In this document: positions 1-12,462 of the stretch, piece after piece
How the letters are laid out: each line of letters starts with the position of its first letter
How positions within the stretch are numbered: the stretch's first letter is position 1
Source: Rotaria macrura
Taxonomy: Eukaryota > Rotifera > Eurotatoria > Philodinida > Philodinidae
Length of the DNA stretch: 64,000 nt
Assembly: GCA_900239685.1 (NCBI GenBank)
Contig: OENT01000707.1
Location: 19,487 to 83,486, forward strand
Direction: 5' to 3'
Translations under genes and position numbers: made by a program
The notes under the pieces: model-generated
Databases searched by the model: none
Told to the model about the DNA's origin: nothing
What the model saw: the letters and a program-made list of their open reading frames with translations, nothing else

Positions 1-3000
1 GAGACTTCGATAAGTTTCAGTGATATCTTTGAGTGAACAGTTTTCGTCACTTAATTGTATAATCGAGTTTATTGTTTGATCAGCATTTTCACTGGATATA
101 ATGCTGAACCGTTGTACACAAGTGATAATGATGTTGATGTAACTGTAATATTGATAAATCTGCAACCATTCACAGATTTGTTCGATGATTTGTCCTGTAG
201 CTTCATTAGTGTTTGCCGGTTCTTGTTCTTTATTGGCATTCGCTATGGAACGATGGGAAAATAACGTTTTTACTTCATCACGAACATTAATGTTTTTGTT
301 GCAGAATATAGCTTTTAAATCGGCCATGTCCTTCAATTTCAATCGCCCATCCAAAAGATTATCAATAAAACCAAAAACTCGATCCAAAACGGTAGCTACG
401 TCTTTTCCAGTAACAATACGACCATTTGCTCCACAAGACGATGAATAAATCATATTGAAAATTCCCTCGAAAAGATGAGATTTAGATAATGGAGCTTGTT
501 TCACACGAAACCAAACTGTTCGATCAGCTAGTCCTTGTTGGTTCTTCACTGCTATTTTTAGTACTCCACTGTTCAAAGTTTCAAATTCACCTTCCATTGT
601 GTGTCTCTCAACACCAACTTTATCACAAGAGAAGAGTACTTTCTTTTTTCCAGGATTATCATTTGGGATAAAGTTGATTTCTACGTAGATTTCTAATCTT
701 TCGCTGGCGATGGACCATTGAATTCGTTGACGCTCTTGGATTTTAATATCATGGGATGAGTCTTGCTTAGCAAGAATTCTGAAGAAATTGTTCGGATGAG
801 ATCGTTTTACTTGTTCAATAAACTTCGGCGATAAATGCTCTTTATTGATGGTTGCTGGATTGAGAACTTGAAATGAAATTAAACAGTTCATAATGCTACA
901 AAGTCTTCGAAGATCCTTGAATGGTTGGACAAGTGCAAATGTCTTTTGGACCAGTGTTTTCACCTCTGTAATCGTTATTTTCGACTTGTCTCTCGCTCGA
1001 TCTAAATCTGCGTACAATGATATTGCATTCTCGATTTGAAAACCTTTCAACCAATAGATAACATGAATGAGAACTGCTGTCATTTCATCATGCCATTTAA
1101 TCCAGCAATTCACTTGATCAAGAAATCCATGATAGTACATAATACGAGACTCATTGATGTTAATATTTATGTCACTTGGTGCTGGTTGCAGCAGAGACAC
1201 CAAGTTTGCTGGTACTGTAGGAAATTTAAAGGTCTGCGGATTTACCGAGTCTACTATTGACTTAAGATCACAATTTGAAATAAAACCTTCAACGATAGAT
1301 TCCTTCGATGGATCAATATACACCGAACAGTGTTCTAAGAAAAAAGAAACATTTGTTACTCATTACATCATCTTTTTAAGTTCACCTTTTAATTTTACAA
1401 CATTGGTAATCGACTGTTCTACTTGCTCAATGAAACGGGCCATTTCTTCAAGAACATGCACTTCATCGTTTTCTTTTTGCAATGAAAGGATAAAATCCAT
1501 AATATTTTCAATCTTTGGAAGTAACAAAATCGATTTAGAATATCGTGAAATCACTTGAGTGAAAAGATGATTGATAAAAATAATGGTAAATATATCTTTT
1601 TTTTCATATCGAGCATGTTTAACGATTTCCATCCAGTGATTCAGTTTGACTAGGACTGCTTTGTTATCAAATGCTGGTTTCATAAAACTCAAATTAAGAA
1701 TTCGGTCCCAAGTGTAGATAATCCATTGATTTTCCGCACTGATTTGACATAGATCTCGATAAAAATAGACATCTAATTTATTCTCGAAGTCCTGAAGATC
1801 ATTAAATAATAGGAAGTCTTCAATCCAATCGTTATGGATAACATCCTTCGGATCGATGGAATCAAGGATCTCTTTGTGGAATCCATTTAGCTTGCTAACT
1901 AAATTCTTCAGTTTTTCTTTCGAATTGCCGTTGTTTTTATTGCCCGAGAAAAGTAAATTTTGAATGACCAATGAGAAAGAAGGTTCTTTAGCTGCGTCTT
2001 TGATTGATGATGAGTATTTGATAATAATTTGTAATAATTTTTCAAAATCTGATTCATAATATAGATATCGATTTTTTTCATCTGCCAGCTGTTGCAGAAT
2101 ATAAGAGTTGAAAATAGCCATGTAGACTTTTCGGAAGAGAAAACGCCTCTCTTCATTCATCCTTTCCAGGGATTTATCGGCTAATTCCGTGTATTGAAGA
2201 AAAGTTTTAATGGAGACATTGGAAATACAATTGCTCACCAACAAGATAAGATGTTTCTGTATAATCTCATTAAACTCACTTATCTGGGAAAGCCACAAGA
2301 AAACAAACCAGAAGCTATATATATCAACATCGGCCTGAAACGCCGACAAGTATTGGGCAAACTGATGTTCGCTAGACCCCAGTATACTGAGAAAATCACC
2401 GATATAGATTCGTTGATAAGCCTTGCTTTTTACCTTATTACGAAAAATAGGAAGAAAATGATCCAAAAACTCGTCCAAATTCAAATTTAGTGATTGATGT
2501 AGTCGAAACAGGACCATAAGTGGATTTTCATCAAGTACTGAAACTAGAGGGTTTCGCCTAATCAGTTCCAAAAACCCAGGCACGTCTAAGAGAAAATCTT
2601 TGAATCCTAAATTAAAATTACCATATTGCTCAATAAACTCTTGCAAAGAAATCTCAAAATACTGAACGTCGCAGATAATAGTTCTCCACTGCAAACGTTT
2701 ATCTAGATCGATTAATGATGAGGCTTGCAATGAGAGTTTGGAAAAGCAGAAGAAAGAATTTAAGGTATTTCTATTGACTCTTGTTATTTCCAAACGATAA
2801 TTGTTGATCTTCATCCTTTTCAATAGATCTTTTTCAGTTGTATATAGATTTGGTTGCAAGCCTTTTGTATCCGAGAAAGTTTTCGATGTATTTTCGATGA
2901 TTGCACATCGAAGTTGCTTCACATTGCTTGGTGAATCATAAAGTATATTATATCGTGTCTTGATAATCGAGAAATATTCTTCTATCCGTGCGTACACATA

Positions 3001-3279
3001 AAGGTACGCATCAATTCTTTTGTCAAACCTCTCGCACTCTTCAACTGATTTGAAACTCTCGTTGAAGCATTGAGTAATGAAGTCAACATCTTCGTAAAAT
3101 GCATTATTTTGATGATGATAGTTTTGATCATCGAAATTTTCAAACCGAGCTAAAACGCAATCAAAAAATGATTGACCAACACTGGCTTCATGTTCAAAGA
3201 TATCGCCGATAAGTTTAGCGGCCGGTGTCAACTTTTCTCGACCCAAGAAAACATCGCGTAACGTTTTCAGCCAACCCAT
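1..3279 (-). CDS. Large helical protein, 5' part (runs off left edge), function not recognised
   Basis: Two exons are visible: 3279-1386 and 1334-1, separated by a 51 nt intron (1335-1385) with GT donor, pyrimidine-rich tail and AG. The first exon hits a stop at 1363 if read through, but using the GTGAAC donor (phase 1) joins cleanly to an open frame continuing to base 1, giving 1076 codons with no stop. The start ATG (residues MGWLKTLRDV) follows an AT-rich leader. The protein is mostly charged and helical, with many Phe/Leu/Ile. Residues about 830-905 look like a beta-sandwich: a Trp, alternating hydrophobics, then a Gly-containing hairpin, faintly like a GOLD fold. I saw no RING, kinase or P-loop motif in the visible part. 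Giant RNF213-like AAA/E3 proteins are a possible family given size and helical character, but this is a guess. Confidence 0.72.
1335..1385 (-). other. 51 nt spliceosomal intron
   Basis: Reading on the minus strand, the intron starts GTGAAC and ends TTCTTAG after a T-rich stretch. It carries an in-frame TAA, so retention would truncate the protein at 638 residues. Removal restores one open frame across 3.2 kb. This is inferred from the sequence; RNA reads would settle it. Confidence 0.75.
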
Positions 3280-3657
3280 TGTGATTGATCTAATTGAAGA
3301 TATTTTTATCTATCTAGAATTCGTTAAAGAAACTGAAATCAGATGGAGAGTCATCGAATTCGAGACAAAGAAAAGAATTAAATTCTTTTGTTTCATGTGA
3401 GACTTTGCAGACGTAAAATGAAGGATTTTTTCAAAATCGTGACCTTAAGCATGAGGAGTTTTTACTGTCATTCGATAAAAAGCTCTTCAGAAGATAATAT
3501 TTGTAGCGAACAATGAGTGGAAGTGAAAATGCCATAGCTCGTTACTACTGCACTGCAGATTTAATTATGATCATTACTGATAAACGAGGGTTGAGGACTT
3601 TTACACCGTTAGGGAAAATGCCTTCCAAGTCAAAAATGTACTCACGGAAAATTTTCA

Positions 3658-5083
3658 GGGAAAAACCGCGGTCAACTGCGACTATTCCTAGCAAATCGCA
3701 GTGTCACTGAAACAAATGCAGTTAATCGTGGTTTTTCTCGCTGTGTTTTGAATTAACCGCAGTTTTCTAAATGAAAACCGCGGTATCCGAAAACGCAGTT
3801 CGACTCATTTTCCCAAAACCGCAGTGAACACCATTGCAAACGCGGTATTCCAAAGCGCTGTTATACACGATTTCGAGAACCGCAGTAAATACCATTATAA
3901 CCGTGATATTCGGACACGCTGTTAGTCTGGATTTTCCGACAGGAAGGTTATCGTAATTTGAACATTGGCATCCAACCTTGCAGTTTCACATCGTGTGAAA
4001 TGCTGTTAATATCATTTTAACTGTACTCGCGAATCAGTCCCTCTAATGTGAAATTTATTTTGCGAAAACAAAGATTTTTTTAAAATGAAATTTGACAGCG
4101 AAATAAAATATCAATTGGGAGCAAAGACTCCGTATTGAGTTTCTGGGAGAGGAGAGTATGTCGTTTAATTGGATTAATGAATTTTATTTTCTTAAAGTGG
4201 ATCTCATTTGAGAAGGAATCAGTGCAAAAGGCTGGCAGTGAAGCCTGGAACATCTGAGTCTTTTTATTCTTAATTAATTATATAATTAAAAAATCAAACA
4301 AAAAATGAATGATTGGATCAAGGTGATAAAATTTTGTATCCTTGTTGTTTAAAATATAAATCAAGGGTGAAACAGCTTAAACAAAAGCCTTTTGATTTTC
4401 CTGATTTATGTTTTTCTGATTTCTGTGATTTTTAAAATGTTTTTGTTGATTTTTCCGATTTCATTGATTGTAATCAATCGATTAAAAATTTTTAAAAAAC
4501 TCACAAAACCAGAAATCAGTTGTTTTCCCTTACTCGATCAGCTTATAAGGCAGATTTACCGATAGATTTGTGTGCACAGATATGATCCAGTGGTTTGTAT
4601 AGTCACACAAATTTGGAGAAGTAGACGTATTTGAGAAAAATTAGTGTTCGAATCCAGCCTCGACCACACATAAATAAAGTATGTATAATTAGATTGCTTA
4701 CTGGCCGACTAAGTGGAAAACGAACAGTAATGACAGTTTCCTATAGAAATTACCTGTACCAAGAAGGTAGTAAGCAATACTATGCAAGTGTAAATAATTT
4801 CGGTTAATTTTTTTTCGCAGTTTGACGACATCCTAAAAAACCGCTGTGTGCCGCGGTATCAAGAAATCCCGGTATTTAGCGGTTTCCAAAAACCGCAGGA
4901 GCCAGACAGTTAATGCAGTTTTTTAAAACCGCGTTCTACCGCGTCTTGAAAAAACCGCAGTTTTTAGTGTTTTTTGGAGAGACGAATAAACGGTCTGACT
5001 CTCACGTTTCGAAATACCGTTACAAAACGCGGTTTTGAAAAACTCAAATAACCGGGGTTTCGTATCGAATCTTTTTTCGTGGG
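3658..5083 (+). mobile_element. CG-motif-rich non-autonomous element, copy A
   Basis: About 1.43 kb. It starts GGGAAAAA and ends near TTTTTTC(GT)GGGA. Both terminal zones are packed with variants of AAACCGCAGT, ACCGCGGT and AAACGCGG, spaced roughly every 30-45 bases. The central 500-600 bases are AT-rich, with no convincing reading frame. A second copy lies in reverse orientation at 60785-61987 and matches along nearly its whole length, including the middle. The left end is sharper than the right, which has diverged. No target duplication was recognised. The repeated CCGCGGT-type motifs could be binding sites for a transposase supplied elsewhere, as in foldback elements (inference). Confidence 0.75.
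4583..4655 (+). promoter_or_regulatory. tRNA-like internal promoter (A box and B box) inside copy A
   Basis: TGATCCAGTGG at 4583-4593 resembles a tRNA A box, and GTTCGAATCC at 4646-4655 fits the B box consensus GWTCRANNC. The 52-base gap is within the range seen in tRNA genes and SINE heads. In copy B the same sites read TGATCTAGTGA and GATCGAATCC, so the B box still fits the consensus. I could not fold a cloverleaf, so this is not called as a tRNA gene. Confidence 0.4.
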
Positions 5084-7540
5084 AGACTTAAACAAGTTAC
5101 AGTAACACTACCAAAATACTTACAGTATGTTCATCCTACTTTCTCTTGCGGAAAAAATGAACATCTCTTTGAGAATAATGATCATTAATCAAGGGAAAAT
5201 GTTAAGAGAAAGCGAAAAAGGCTAAGACCAACTAATTTGTGTGAATATGGGGATCATTGTGTTCTCCTTTAGAAGCCAGTTCACATAAGTCACGACTGAT
5301 TCTTGTGGGATCTGCTCAATCAATATCCTCAGAATCAATTCATTTTTGCATATGTGATAGACAGAAGAGTTTCACATATTTTGATGAAAATCAATCAAAA
5401 AAACTTTGAACCCCCGATTTTTACGGAGAGCTCTATAAAATCGCACTTTAGTCAAACTTATTTGTATGCACCCTATATCTCAAGAACGACTACAACAACT
5501 GAACCGAAGTTTTTTTGAATTCGAAGACCACTAACATCTACACAGAAAAAATTCCAGGTCCAACAAATGAGTCACTAGTATATTCTGAATCACAGGGAAA
5601 ACTCATTATTTTTGTCAACTTTGGGACTTCATTTTCCTGACTGCAAGGTGCTAGAGGGCTGAATTTTGAAGATATTGGTGTGAATCAGAGCCGAGCGCAG
5701 GACAAGATTTTCTGTTCAACCATATCCTGTTAACTGTCTTCGTCCTGACTGACGGCAGGACAAAACAAAAATTAAAGTCTCATCTTTCCCTCCAGGACAG
5801 AATACCAGGACACCAGAACAGTCATTTCCTGTGCTTATCTATAATGCGCAATGTGTATTGATGCAACCGTGGTTCCTGGAGTGTACGCCACCTTCGCCGA
5901 CCATAGAGAACGGTGCCATGAACGGGAGTAAAAACAATATAAAAGGTTGAAAAACGAAGGCAGATAGCGGGACAAATTATAGCCACTTTCATGCAAATAA
6001 AACGGCTCGAAAACGCTAAGCAAGGTAACGTAGCACACAGGCATGATTTGTTCAGTAATTCCCCTTTTACCTCCGTTTATTACTTTTTACTGCAGTCAGA
6101 ATGATCGTCATGGATTGAATTCAAAATCTGCACCTTCATCCGTACCTACACACACTAACGGTAAGCAAACTCACTCGATTCCTTGTCAATTCGTGTTCCA
6201 ATCATATACTAGCACTACGCAAATATGGTTTCTATTTAGTTCTAGGCATCGCTGTAATAGGTTACTTATCAAAATCCAGTAATAAAACTCAACCATACCA
6301 AGTGGACTACAGTGATGGTTTTTTTTGAATGCTTCATTTGCTTTCTCTTTGCTTCAAAGGAAAATTGCGCACACCTTGCTATCGCTTTCGCGGACTTTCT
6401 TTTAATTCTCTTTTTGAATTCATTTTAACGACACACTGTACTGCGAACAGATTCACGCAGCAACAGTAAAGCACTCAAGGTAAAGCTCACAAAAAATCGA
6501 TCGTAAACAGAAAAATAAGAAACAAACGTTGTAGGAGGTGTATGCATCTATAAATAGTTTTGTACCATGAGTAGTAATTTCCATCGCTGAAAAAAGTTGA
6601 TACTAAGCAAGCGGAAACTTCCTTGGATACAGTCTCACAAAAATAGATTTTTTACCAAGCCCCCGGAAAAGGTTTTGTACATTTCAAAAAGAACGATGTG
6701 GGAGTGTTCATTCCCTTGAAAGAGTAAACATCTACAACCACCTTCACACATACAAGAAAACACACAATCACGAGCAAATATTGACTCACACCCACACCCT
6801 CAATCGATTTTAATTTTGATTTTGTTGCAGAACAATTCGATTGAAATCAGCGAACATTTTTCACTGGGTAAAGGGTAATTAATCTTGAAACCAGACCCCG
6901 CCCTGTCCCAAACCCCATCGATGAAGTTTTCCGGATTGGACGTGATCATCAATTACCTTTAAGGCTCGAATCTAAATCTCAAACGTACCGTTATAGGTCG
7001 TAATGACGTGTTGGTAATCAAATTTAGTAGTCATTCAGAATATTCGACATACTTCTTTGCTTGGTGTTCGATGAGCAATGCTTGCTTCATTGTAATAAAA
7101 CGACCAGCGCGATGTCTGTATGAAAGTTTCTGCTGTGATCTTTATGTAACCACTGAAAAATTGTCCACGCTATTCGGAACCAGTTAAAAGTCTTATTATA
7201 CCCAAACCAGATGGGCTCTCCACAACACTCTGAACACCACACCCACCCACACCCATCGAATGCGGATGCATAGTTCCGTTTCGGCAACGATGCACGACAC
7301 GTCCGGTAACACTCTGATTTCTGAGCTGCCACTGCTGACAATAATGTTTTGAACTTCGGATGCAGAATGGATCCCAGAGTGTCTTTTTCCTCAATGTTGA
7401 ACACCGAATTCAATAGAGACAACGAACGTTTCGCAGAAATCCTCACACTTATATGCAATCAAATGCTGATCACAAGTGAAAAAAAATCTTTTCTTTTGAT
7501 AATTATATGCATTTATAAATATCAACGTCTTTATAGTGAA
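5084..7540. other. Intergenic, no supported gene
   Basis: Short reading frames here have no coding character or splice structure. Around 5690-5830 there are several CAGGAC/GTCCTG motifs in both orientations, perhaps a worn repeat. A GC-richer patch at 6890-6960 contains CCAGACCCCGCCC, which resembles one end of the CAGAGACC-type element described at 60052 but has no matching partner end. Confidence 0.5.
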
Positions 7541-7644
7541 ACTGAAGAACGGGGAAAATGTAGGTGACTCTATTTTTTCCGATCCTGACCTGCCCCGAAC
7601 TAAGTTTCTTTTTTTCTTCCCCACCCGCCCCGTTTCGGTCTCTG
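7536..7644. mobile_element. Worn CAGAGACC-type MITE (hAT-like), one good end
   Basis: The right end CCCCGTTTCGGTCTCTG (ending at 7644) is identical to the right end of the 60052-60154 element. The left end is degraded, with only a loose match around 7536-7555 (ACTGAAGAACGGGG). The left boundary is approximate and no target duplication is visible. Confidence 0.45.
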
Positions 7645-7910
7645 GTTTGAATCACATGGATAACCCTTTAGACGATTATTATTCGACGACTTTTTTGATA
7701 GTGCAGAGTACATTGCTAAAAGTGATATTTATCAAACCTTTCTTCTTCAATCTAACAAAAGAATTTGCGAACAATCATCATGGGGATAATCAAATGAATG
7801 AACCTTTAAACCGTTGTCAAAAAGCAACTAGAATCGATCGTTTTGCAGATTTATGACACCCCATTTACTGATTGGTATAATTGGTAGGGTACATAAGATA
7901 TTGGAGATAT

Positions 7911-8007
7911 CAGAAACCGAAATGGGGTAGAGCAGGATCCAGGAGAGAAAAAAAAGTAAGAGCGGGGCGGAACGGGAAGTGAAAAACGTCCCCCTTTTCG
8001 TTCTCTG
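7911..8007. mobile_element. CAGAGACC-type MITE (hAT-like), second relative
   Basis: 97 bp with inverted ends: CAGAAACCGAAATGGGG on the left and CCCCTTTTCGTTCTCTG on the right. Both match the terminal sequence of the 60052-60154 element with a few changes. The interior contains GCAGGATCC, also present in that element as ACAGGATCC. The flanking 8-mers differ, so this copy has lost its target duplication or recombined. Confidence 0.55.
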
Positions 8008-9378
8008 CTGGGTACCGCTGTACTCTAAAATCTTGATAAAACTCGACAATTTATCATCCTAATCTTATTAATGTCAAACCAATTGTTATTCTACTGAGAC
8101 AAATGAAATAAACCGGTTCTTCAAAATTCTTTATCATCTATTTAAATAACATGACAAGAAAAATACTCTTTTTTCACAACTACTCGTAAATTTTTGAAAT
8201 ATTTTGTTTTCTCATAAGAAATAAAAGATGGATCATTTTTTTCAAGTTTAACGATAGAAAGTTTATCAAAAGGAAAGAATGAAAGAATTTCTAACTATCT
8301 AATATCTAACTATCAACGAATGGACAACAAAAGAAAGAAAATGACGTCATACTCGATCGCAAAGATTTATTTACGTATTCGCTCGTGAAATACAAAATTA
8401 TTTAAAACGGTAGATGTCTCTATCATGATAATACATTCTCTCTCTATTTCCAGATTAAATCACATCGAAAATTGTTATCATCCGTTTTCACGCTTTCTGC
8501 AGCTAATCTGACAGACTTTCGCTATTCTAAAGACTGAGAGTGAGTTTATTGTATTCATTAAACGATTGTATTTGTTTCTTCAGTGATTTTATTCCTTGCG
8601 GTCAAGATGATGATATTCACGCTTTAAAAAAAATAATAAATTGAACTTATATGGTGTTCTGAAGAATGTTTGCGTTCTCGTTCATGTAAGTCTCTTCAAA
8701 CTTTTGAAAAATTAATTTTTCAATTTGATTATTAGAGCAATACGACCTATTAGTCGGAACGAATTGACGTCAATTAGAAATACGTTAATTTCCTCAGGTT
8801 GATGCACTTCCAAGTAGTTTTCCAAGTAATTAAGGATCGTTTTTCAATCAATAAAAGTCTCACGAGGCTCTTTTTTCTCTTTTCTTATCTTTTCTTCGTT
8901 TTAGTTATTGTTTGGTCTTCTTTTCTCTCTTGTCTTTAACATAATTATGTATACAGGGCGTTCCAAAAGTTCGTCAAGAAAGTAAAGAACACCGTAGAAT
9001 AATGTCATAAATCTGTCACCTTTCGTTTTCATTTTACATATTATAGAAAGATAGAGCTTGAAATTTTGCGCATTTCTGTATATTTTGTTTTGGTTTTTAT
9101 TGAACAGGAAAGCAAATTTTGATGGTCACATCATGTTCAGCTTCTATGAGTCTTTTACAGAATTTGAGTGTTTTTTATGATAACTCTAATATATATGATT
9201 TTCCTTCTCTAGTAATCTCAATGCCAAAACGAATAGAATAGCATAGATCGTTGATGTTTTCCACCTCTACAAAGTTGCGTATTACTCATATTTTTAGCAG
9301 CTCGTTTTGTAAGACATGCAAGATTTATACTCGATCAGATTGACTCAAGAATAAGGTTGTACAGCTCACGATCATGAG
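8008..9378. other. Intergenic; solo mariner-type end at 8953-8973
   Basis: No gene is supported. At 8953-8973, TA followed by CAGGGCGTTCCAAAAGTT resembles the outer end of a mariner element (commonly CAGGGTGTTCCAAAAGT after TA). I found no inverted partner in the window, so it would be a solo or truncated end. Confidence 0.4.
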
Positions 9379-9816
9379 CACAGCTGGGCAACTCAAGTGA
9401 AAAAAACCTAAAATTCAAGTCAAGATAGACTTTGCTTGGCGTAGTTTTAAATCTTTTTGATCTGACTTGATTTGAGTTGGTCGAAAAAGTTTTAGATTGT
9501 GGCTTTACTTGATTTTTAAGTCATGCGAAGCTTTGACTTAACTTGACTTCTGAAAAAGTTTTAATACTCGTGGTTTTACTTGGGAAATATTTTTAATATT
9601 TCCGACTTGGGATGACTCGATTGTCAAGTCAATCCTGATGTTTTGAAAAATTTTCCTTAAGTTGAGTCAAGTGAAAACTGGTGCTGGTTCGATTGAACTT
9701 GATATGGGTTAACTCGACTTGGTTAAAACATTTTTGGGTTCTGACTTTACATAACTTGACTTGAAAGCTTTTTCTTAGATTTGACTTGAATAATCTCTCA
9801 CTTGTCCACCTCTGAG
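9379..9816. repeat. Self-complementary AAGTCAAG/CTTGACTT repeat block
   Basis: About 440 bases dense in ACTTGACTT, AAGTCAAG and GACTTGAT in both orientations, so the block can fold on itself. The left edge reads CAGCTGGGCAACTCAAGTG. The right edge, read inward, is CAGAGGTGGACAAGTGAG, a loose match of the type found at hAT ends. TGAGCA occurs just outside both edges (left before 9380, right after 9819), a possible worn target duplication. Confidence 0.5.
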
Positions 9817-9819
9817 TGT

Positions 9820-11700
9820 GAGCATTTTCCGTTCCCAACTACCGAGAAATATATCAGTGACACTGAATACGATTTCGCATGTGTTTATCTATAAATTAAT
9901 TGGGGTATCTTGTGTATGTTATCAATACAAAATGCTGCTGTTATTTTAAAGTTCTCTGGATATGGCTCTTTTCAAAAATTTTTGCTTCGATTTGAGACAT
10001 TACCCTGGGGTTTATTATTTGATATATCCTCTCACCATCATAACATTGAGCTGTTACTGATTTTTTTCGTTACCAATACCTTCAATAAATGTGAAAATAT
10101 CGTAGCGTGAAGCATTACTTGTTAGTGAAGTATCAAGAAGGCTTTTGATTCTATAGTCTTCTTAGTACAGGCTACTACATGCAAACAATAGCACCCATTG
10201 AGATTTGATGGGACGTAGTGAGATTGAGGAACTCAAAAACTTAGCCAGTCAAATTCTTATAATTTATTCTTGATTGCTTGTTTCCACAAATCTTGTCAGG
10301 ATGATTCACTGAGAATTCGAATAGAATTGTCAAAAGGAGTACCTTTCTAGATGTTTCAATCTTGTTGACTTTTGATGAAACTAACTATGCATAATAGTTT
10401 TAGATTCGCTGTTAATTTTAGTCAATAGTTTACAGTCTTTCTTTACATGTAATACTTGTTCAATGTAAACCAAAGTGCACTTAATCTCGTGTCTATGCAA
10501 GGAATGTTATTAAAAGAATTCGAGGGAATCTTAATCCACAAGATGAATTTTAATATGAAAAACACTTTTGTAACAATGATTTCTGGTTATTTTTGTAACA
10601 GAGAACATATTTCATCGAAAAATCTTGAGAAAAGTTTAGTCAAACAATTGCTATTGAATGAAACTTCGTGAGAAAAACACTGTTCAGCTTTCATTACAGA
10701 AGATTTTAATTCTAATCGATTTTAGATGTTACTCTGTGGATGAATTATATTTGAAATCAATCAAGATAGATAAATCCCAGACCAACTGAGTTCTATATTC
10801 AAAGTAAAACTTTTCTAGCGCTTGCTTAGTACTATGTTAATAGACTTTTAACAAGAAAAAATTGTTTTAAGTTTATAGCCTTTCCTATTTTGACATTGAA
10901 AAGTGTTTCGAGAAAATGAAATTGAAATTCGGGTCGGTTAACACGTTTCAAAGCCTGTCAGCCTTCTATATGGCATTACTGCTCAAATTCATAAAAACAT
11001 CAGTTGTCCTTCACCGTTTCACGTGTTAACAAAATCGTTTAATTTTTCATAGTTAATAATCCATCAACAATCACTAAAGTGAGAAAGAAAAAAATCAAGC
11101 ATTACTAAGAAAGGATTAGATGTAGAATGTAACTGGAGAAAACTAATGTATCAGATACAATATGAGCACCTAAATAATAAAAGAACAACTTTAAAATGTA
11201 AAGTGCTGATGAATGCCCTTTATGGATTGAAAAGTTTTAACTTAAAGGTACCTTTGTGATATGTAGCATACAAAAGTCTAAAATTTCAACTGGATTTATT
11301 TTTCAGATTGTTGATAGTCGGACAACAATCATCAGATCACAGTTCCTGGTGATAATCGAAACATCTTTAACTGTGACTTGACGATTTCTACTCGATTATC
11401 AACCAACAGACACAACAAATCGTGTTGAAATTTTTTCCTAAAAAGGAGCGATTTCGATAGAACTTCTCAATGATTAATTATAGAACTTTTCACTGTCAAT
11501 CAATTTTTAATCTTGTTTCATGGGCACTTGTTTCAATTATTTTTCTTGTATCAACTACACATCAAATTGACATAGAAAGATCACAACTTCAACTTATATT
11601 TATTTTCTCATTATATTAATTTGATTCCATTCACTGAAATGATTATCTTGAAAAATTAGCTCTTAGTAATGTATCCGATCCATTCATATCTATTTTTAGA
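9820..11700. other. Intergenic, no supported gene
   Basis: AT-rich sequence with short open frames only. A stretch at 10456-10668 is mildly protein-like (71 codons), but has no relatives I recognise, no clear splice sites and no coding neighbour. Confidence 0.4.
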
Positions 11701-11703
11701 TAA

Positions 11704-12462
11704 ATGACAAATCAAGATTCTTTCGAAGTTTTACTACAACTTTATGAAAATAAAGTCATTGGCAATGAAAAACTTATCTTGTTGCACTATTTTTTTTTAA
11801 ATCGAAAGTATTTAATACACGAAAATGAAACAATTTAGGAAAATTGTTCATTTTTTCATTAACATTGCTTTTCTGTGTTAGAAATCAAAACGTTTAATCT
11901 TTCATCGCAATATTGACAACAAGATTTCTATCAAATATAAAAGTAACGTGAAGAAATGTAAACTGTTCAGTATTTCAAAAGAAATGTTTATTCAATTGAA
12001 TATGATGTGAGTCTTTGAAGTACTCGAAAATGTTCATTTTTCTCGTATTTTTATTTTAGTATTTTGGTCAAAAGCAAACGACGAATGTGCAACTTGGAAA
12101 TTACTTAGACAATACCAGGAAATAGCACAATCATTTTTATTGATATATATATATACATTACACAATCTTTTTTTCAGAGTATTTGATGGAATCGATGAAT
12201 TAATAAAAATATTAAGTAAAAGTATTACCAGCATTTTACAACATCGGGCATATACGCAACCAACAACTCATCAACAATAACAAAAACTGCCTGATAAATT
12301 GGAACAACAAGAAACATCGATGTATCAAATGACAGCATTAGACGAAGATGTTTGGTAAGAAAAAGTAAACAAAATCTCTTTATGGAAAAATTGTGCCATT
12401 TTTATTTATTCTTCTTGTCTAGATCTGATGGATATCTTTATACTCCCAAAGGACTATTATAA
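11704..12462 (+). pseudogene. Probable decayed multi-exon gene, unknown family
   Basis: Three separate protein-like stretches lie on the same strand. The first starts at an ATG at 11704 and runs 43 codons (…SFEVLLQLYENKVIG…). The second follows an acceptor-like TTTATTTTAG and runs from 12060 to a TAA at 12278, about 73 codons (…ECATWKLLRQYQEIAQ…, …FDGIDELIKIL…). It continues as coding-like sequence beyond that stop, up to a GTAAGA donor near 12355. The third, after TTGTCTAG near 12422, reads SDGYLYTPKGLL then stop at about 12462. The internal stop and poor joins argue for decay. The donor/acceptor pair at 12355/12422 also creates a TGA on joining. Function not recognised. Confidence 0.3.

Noticed and set aside
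1154..1558. Plus-strand open frame of 134 codons
   Set aside because: It is antisense to the large minus-strand gene and crosses its intron; Ser/Thr/Cys-rich composition is typical of a shadow frame.
4583..4655. Functional tRNA gene
   Set aside because: A and B boxes are present but no acceptor stem, anticodon arm or terminal pairing could be drawn; the sequence sits inside a dispersed repeat.
7087..7458. Minus-strand frame of 123 codons with several Cys
   Set aside because: Overlaps another equally long frame in a different phase, lacks splice sites and shows no family features.
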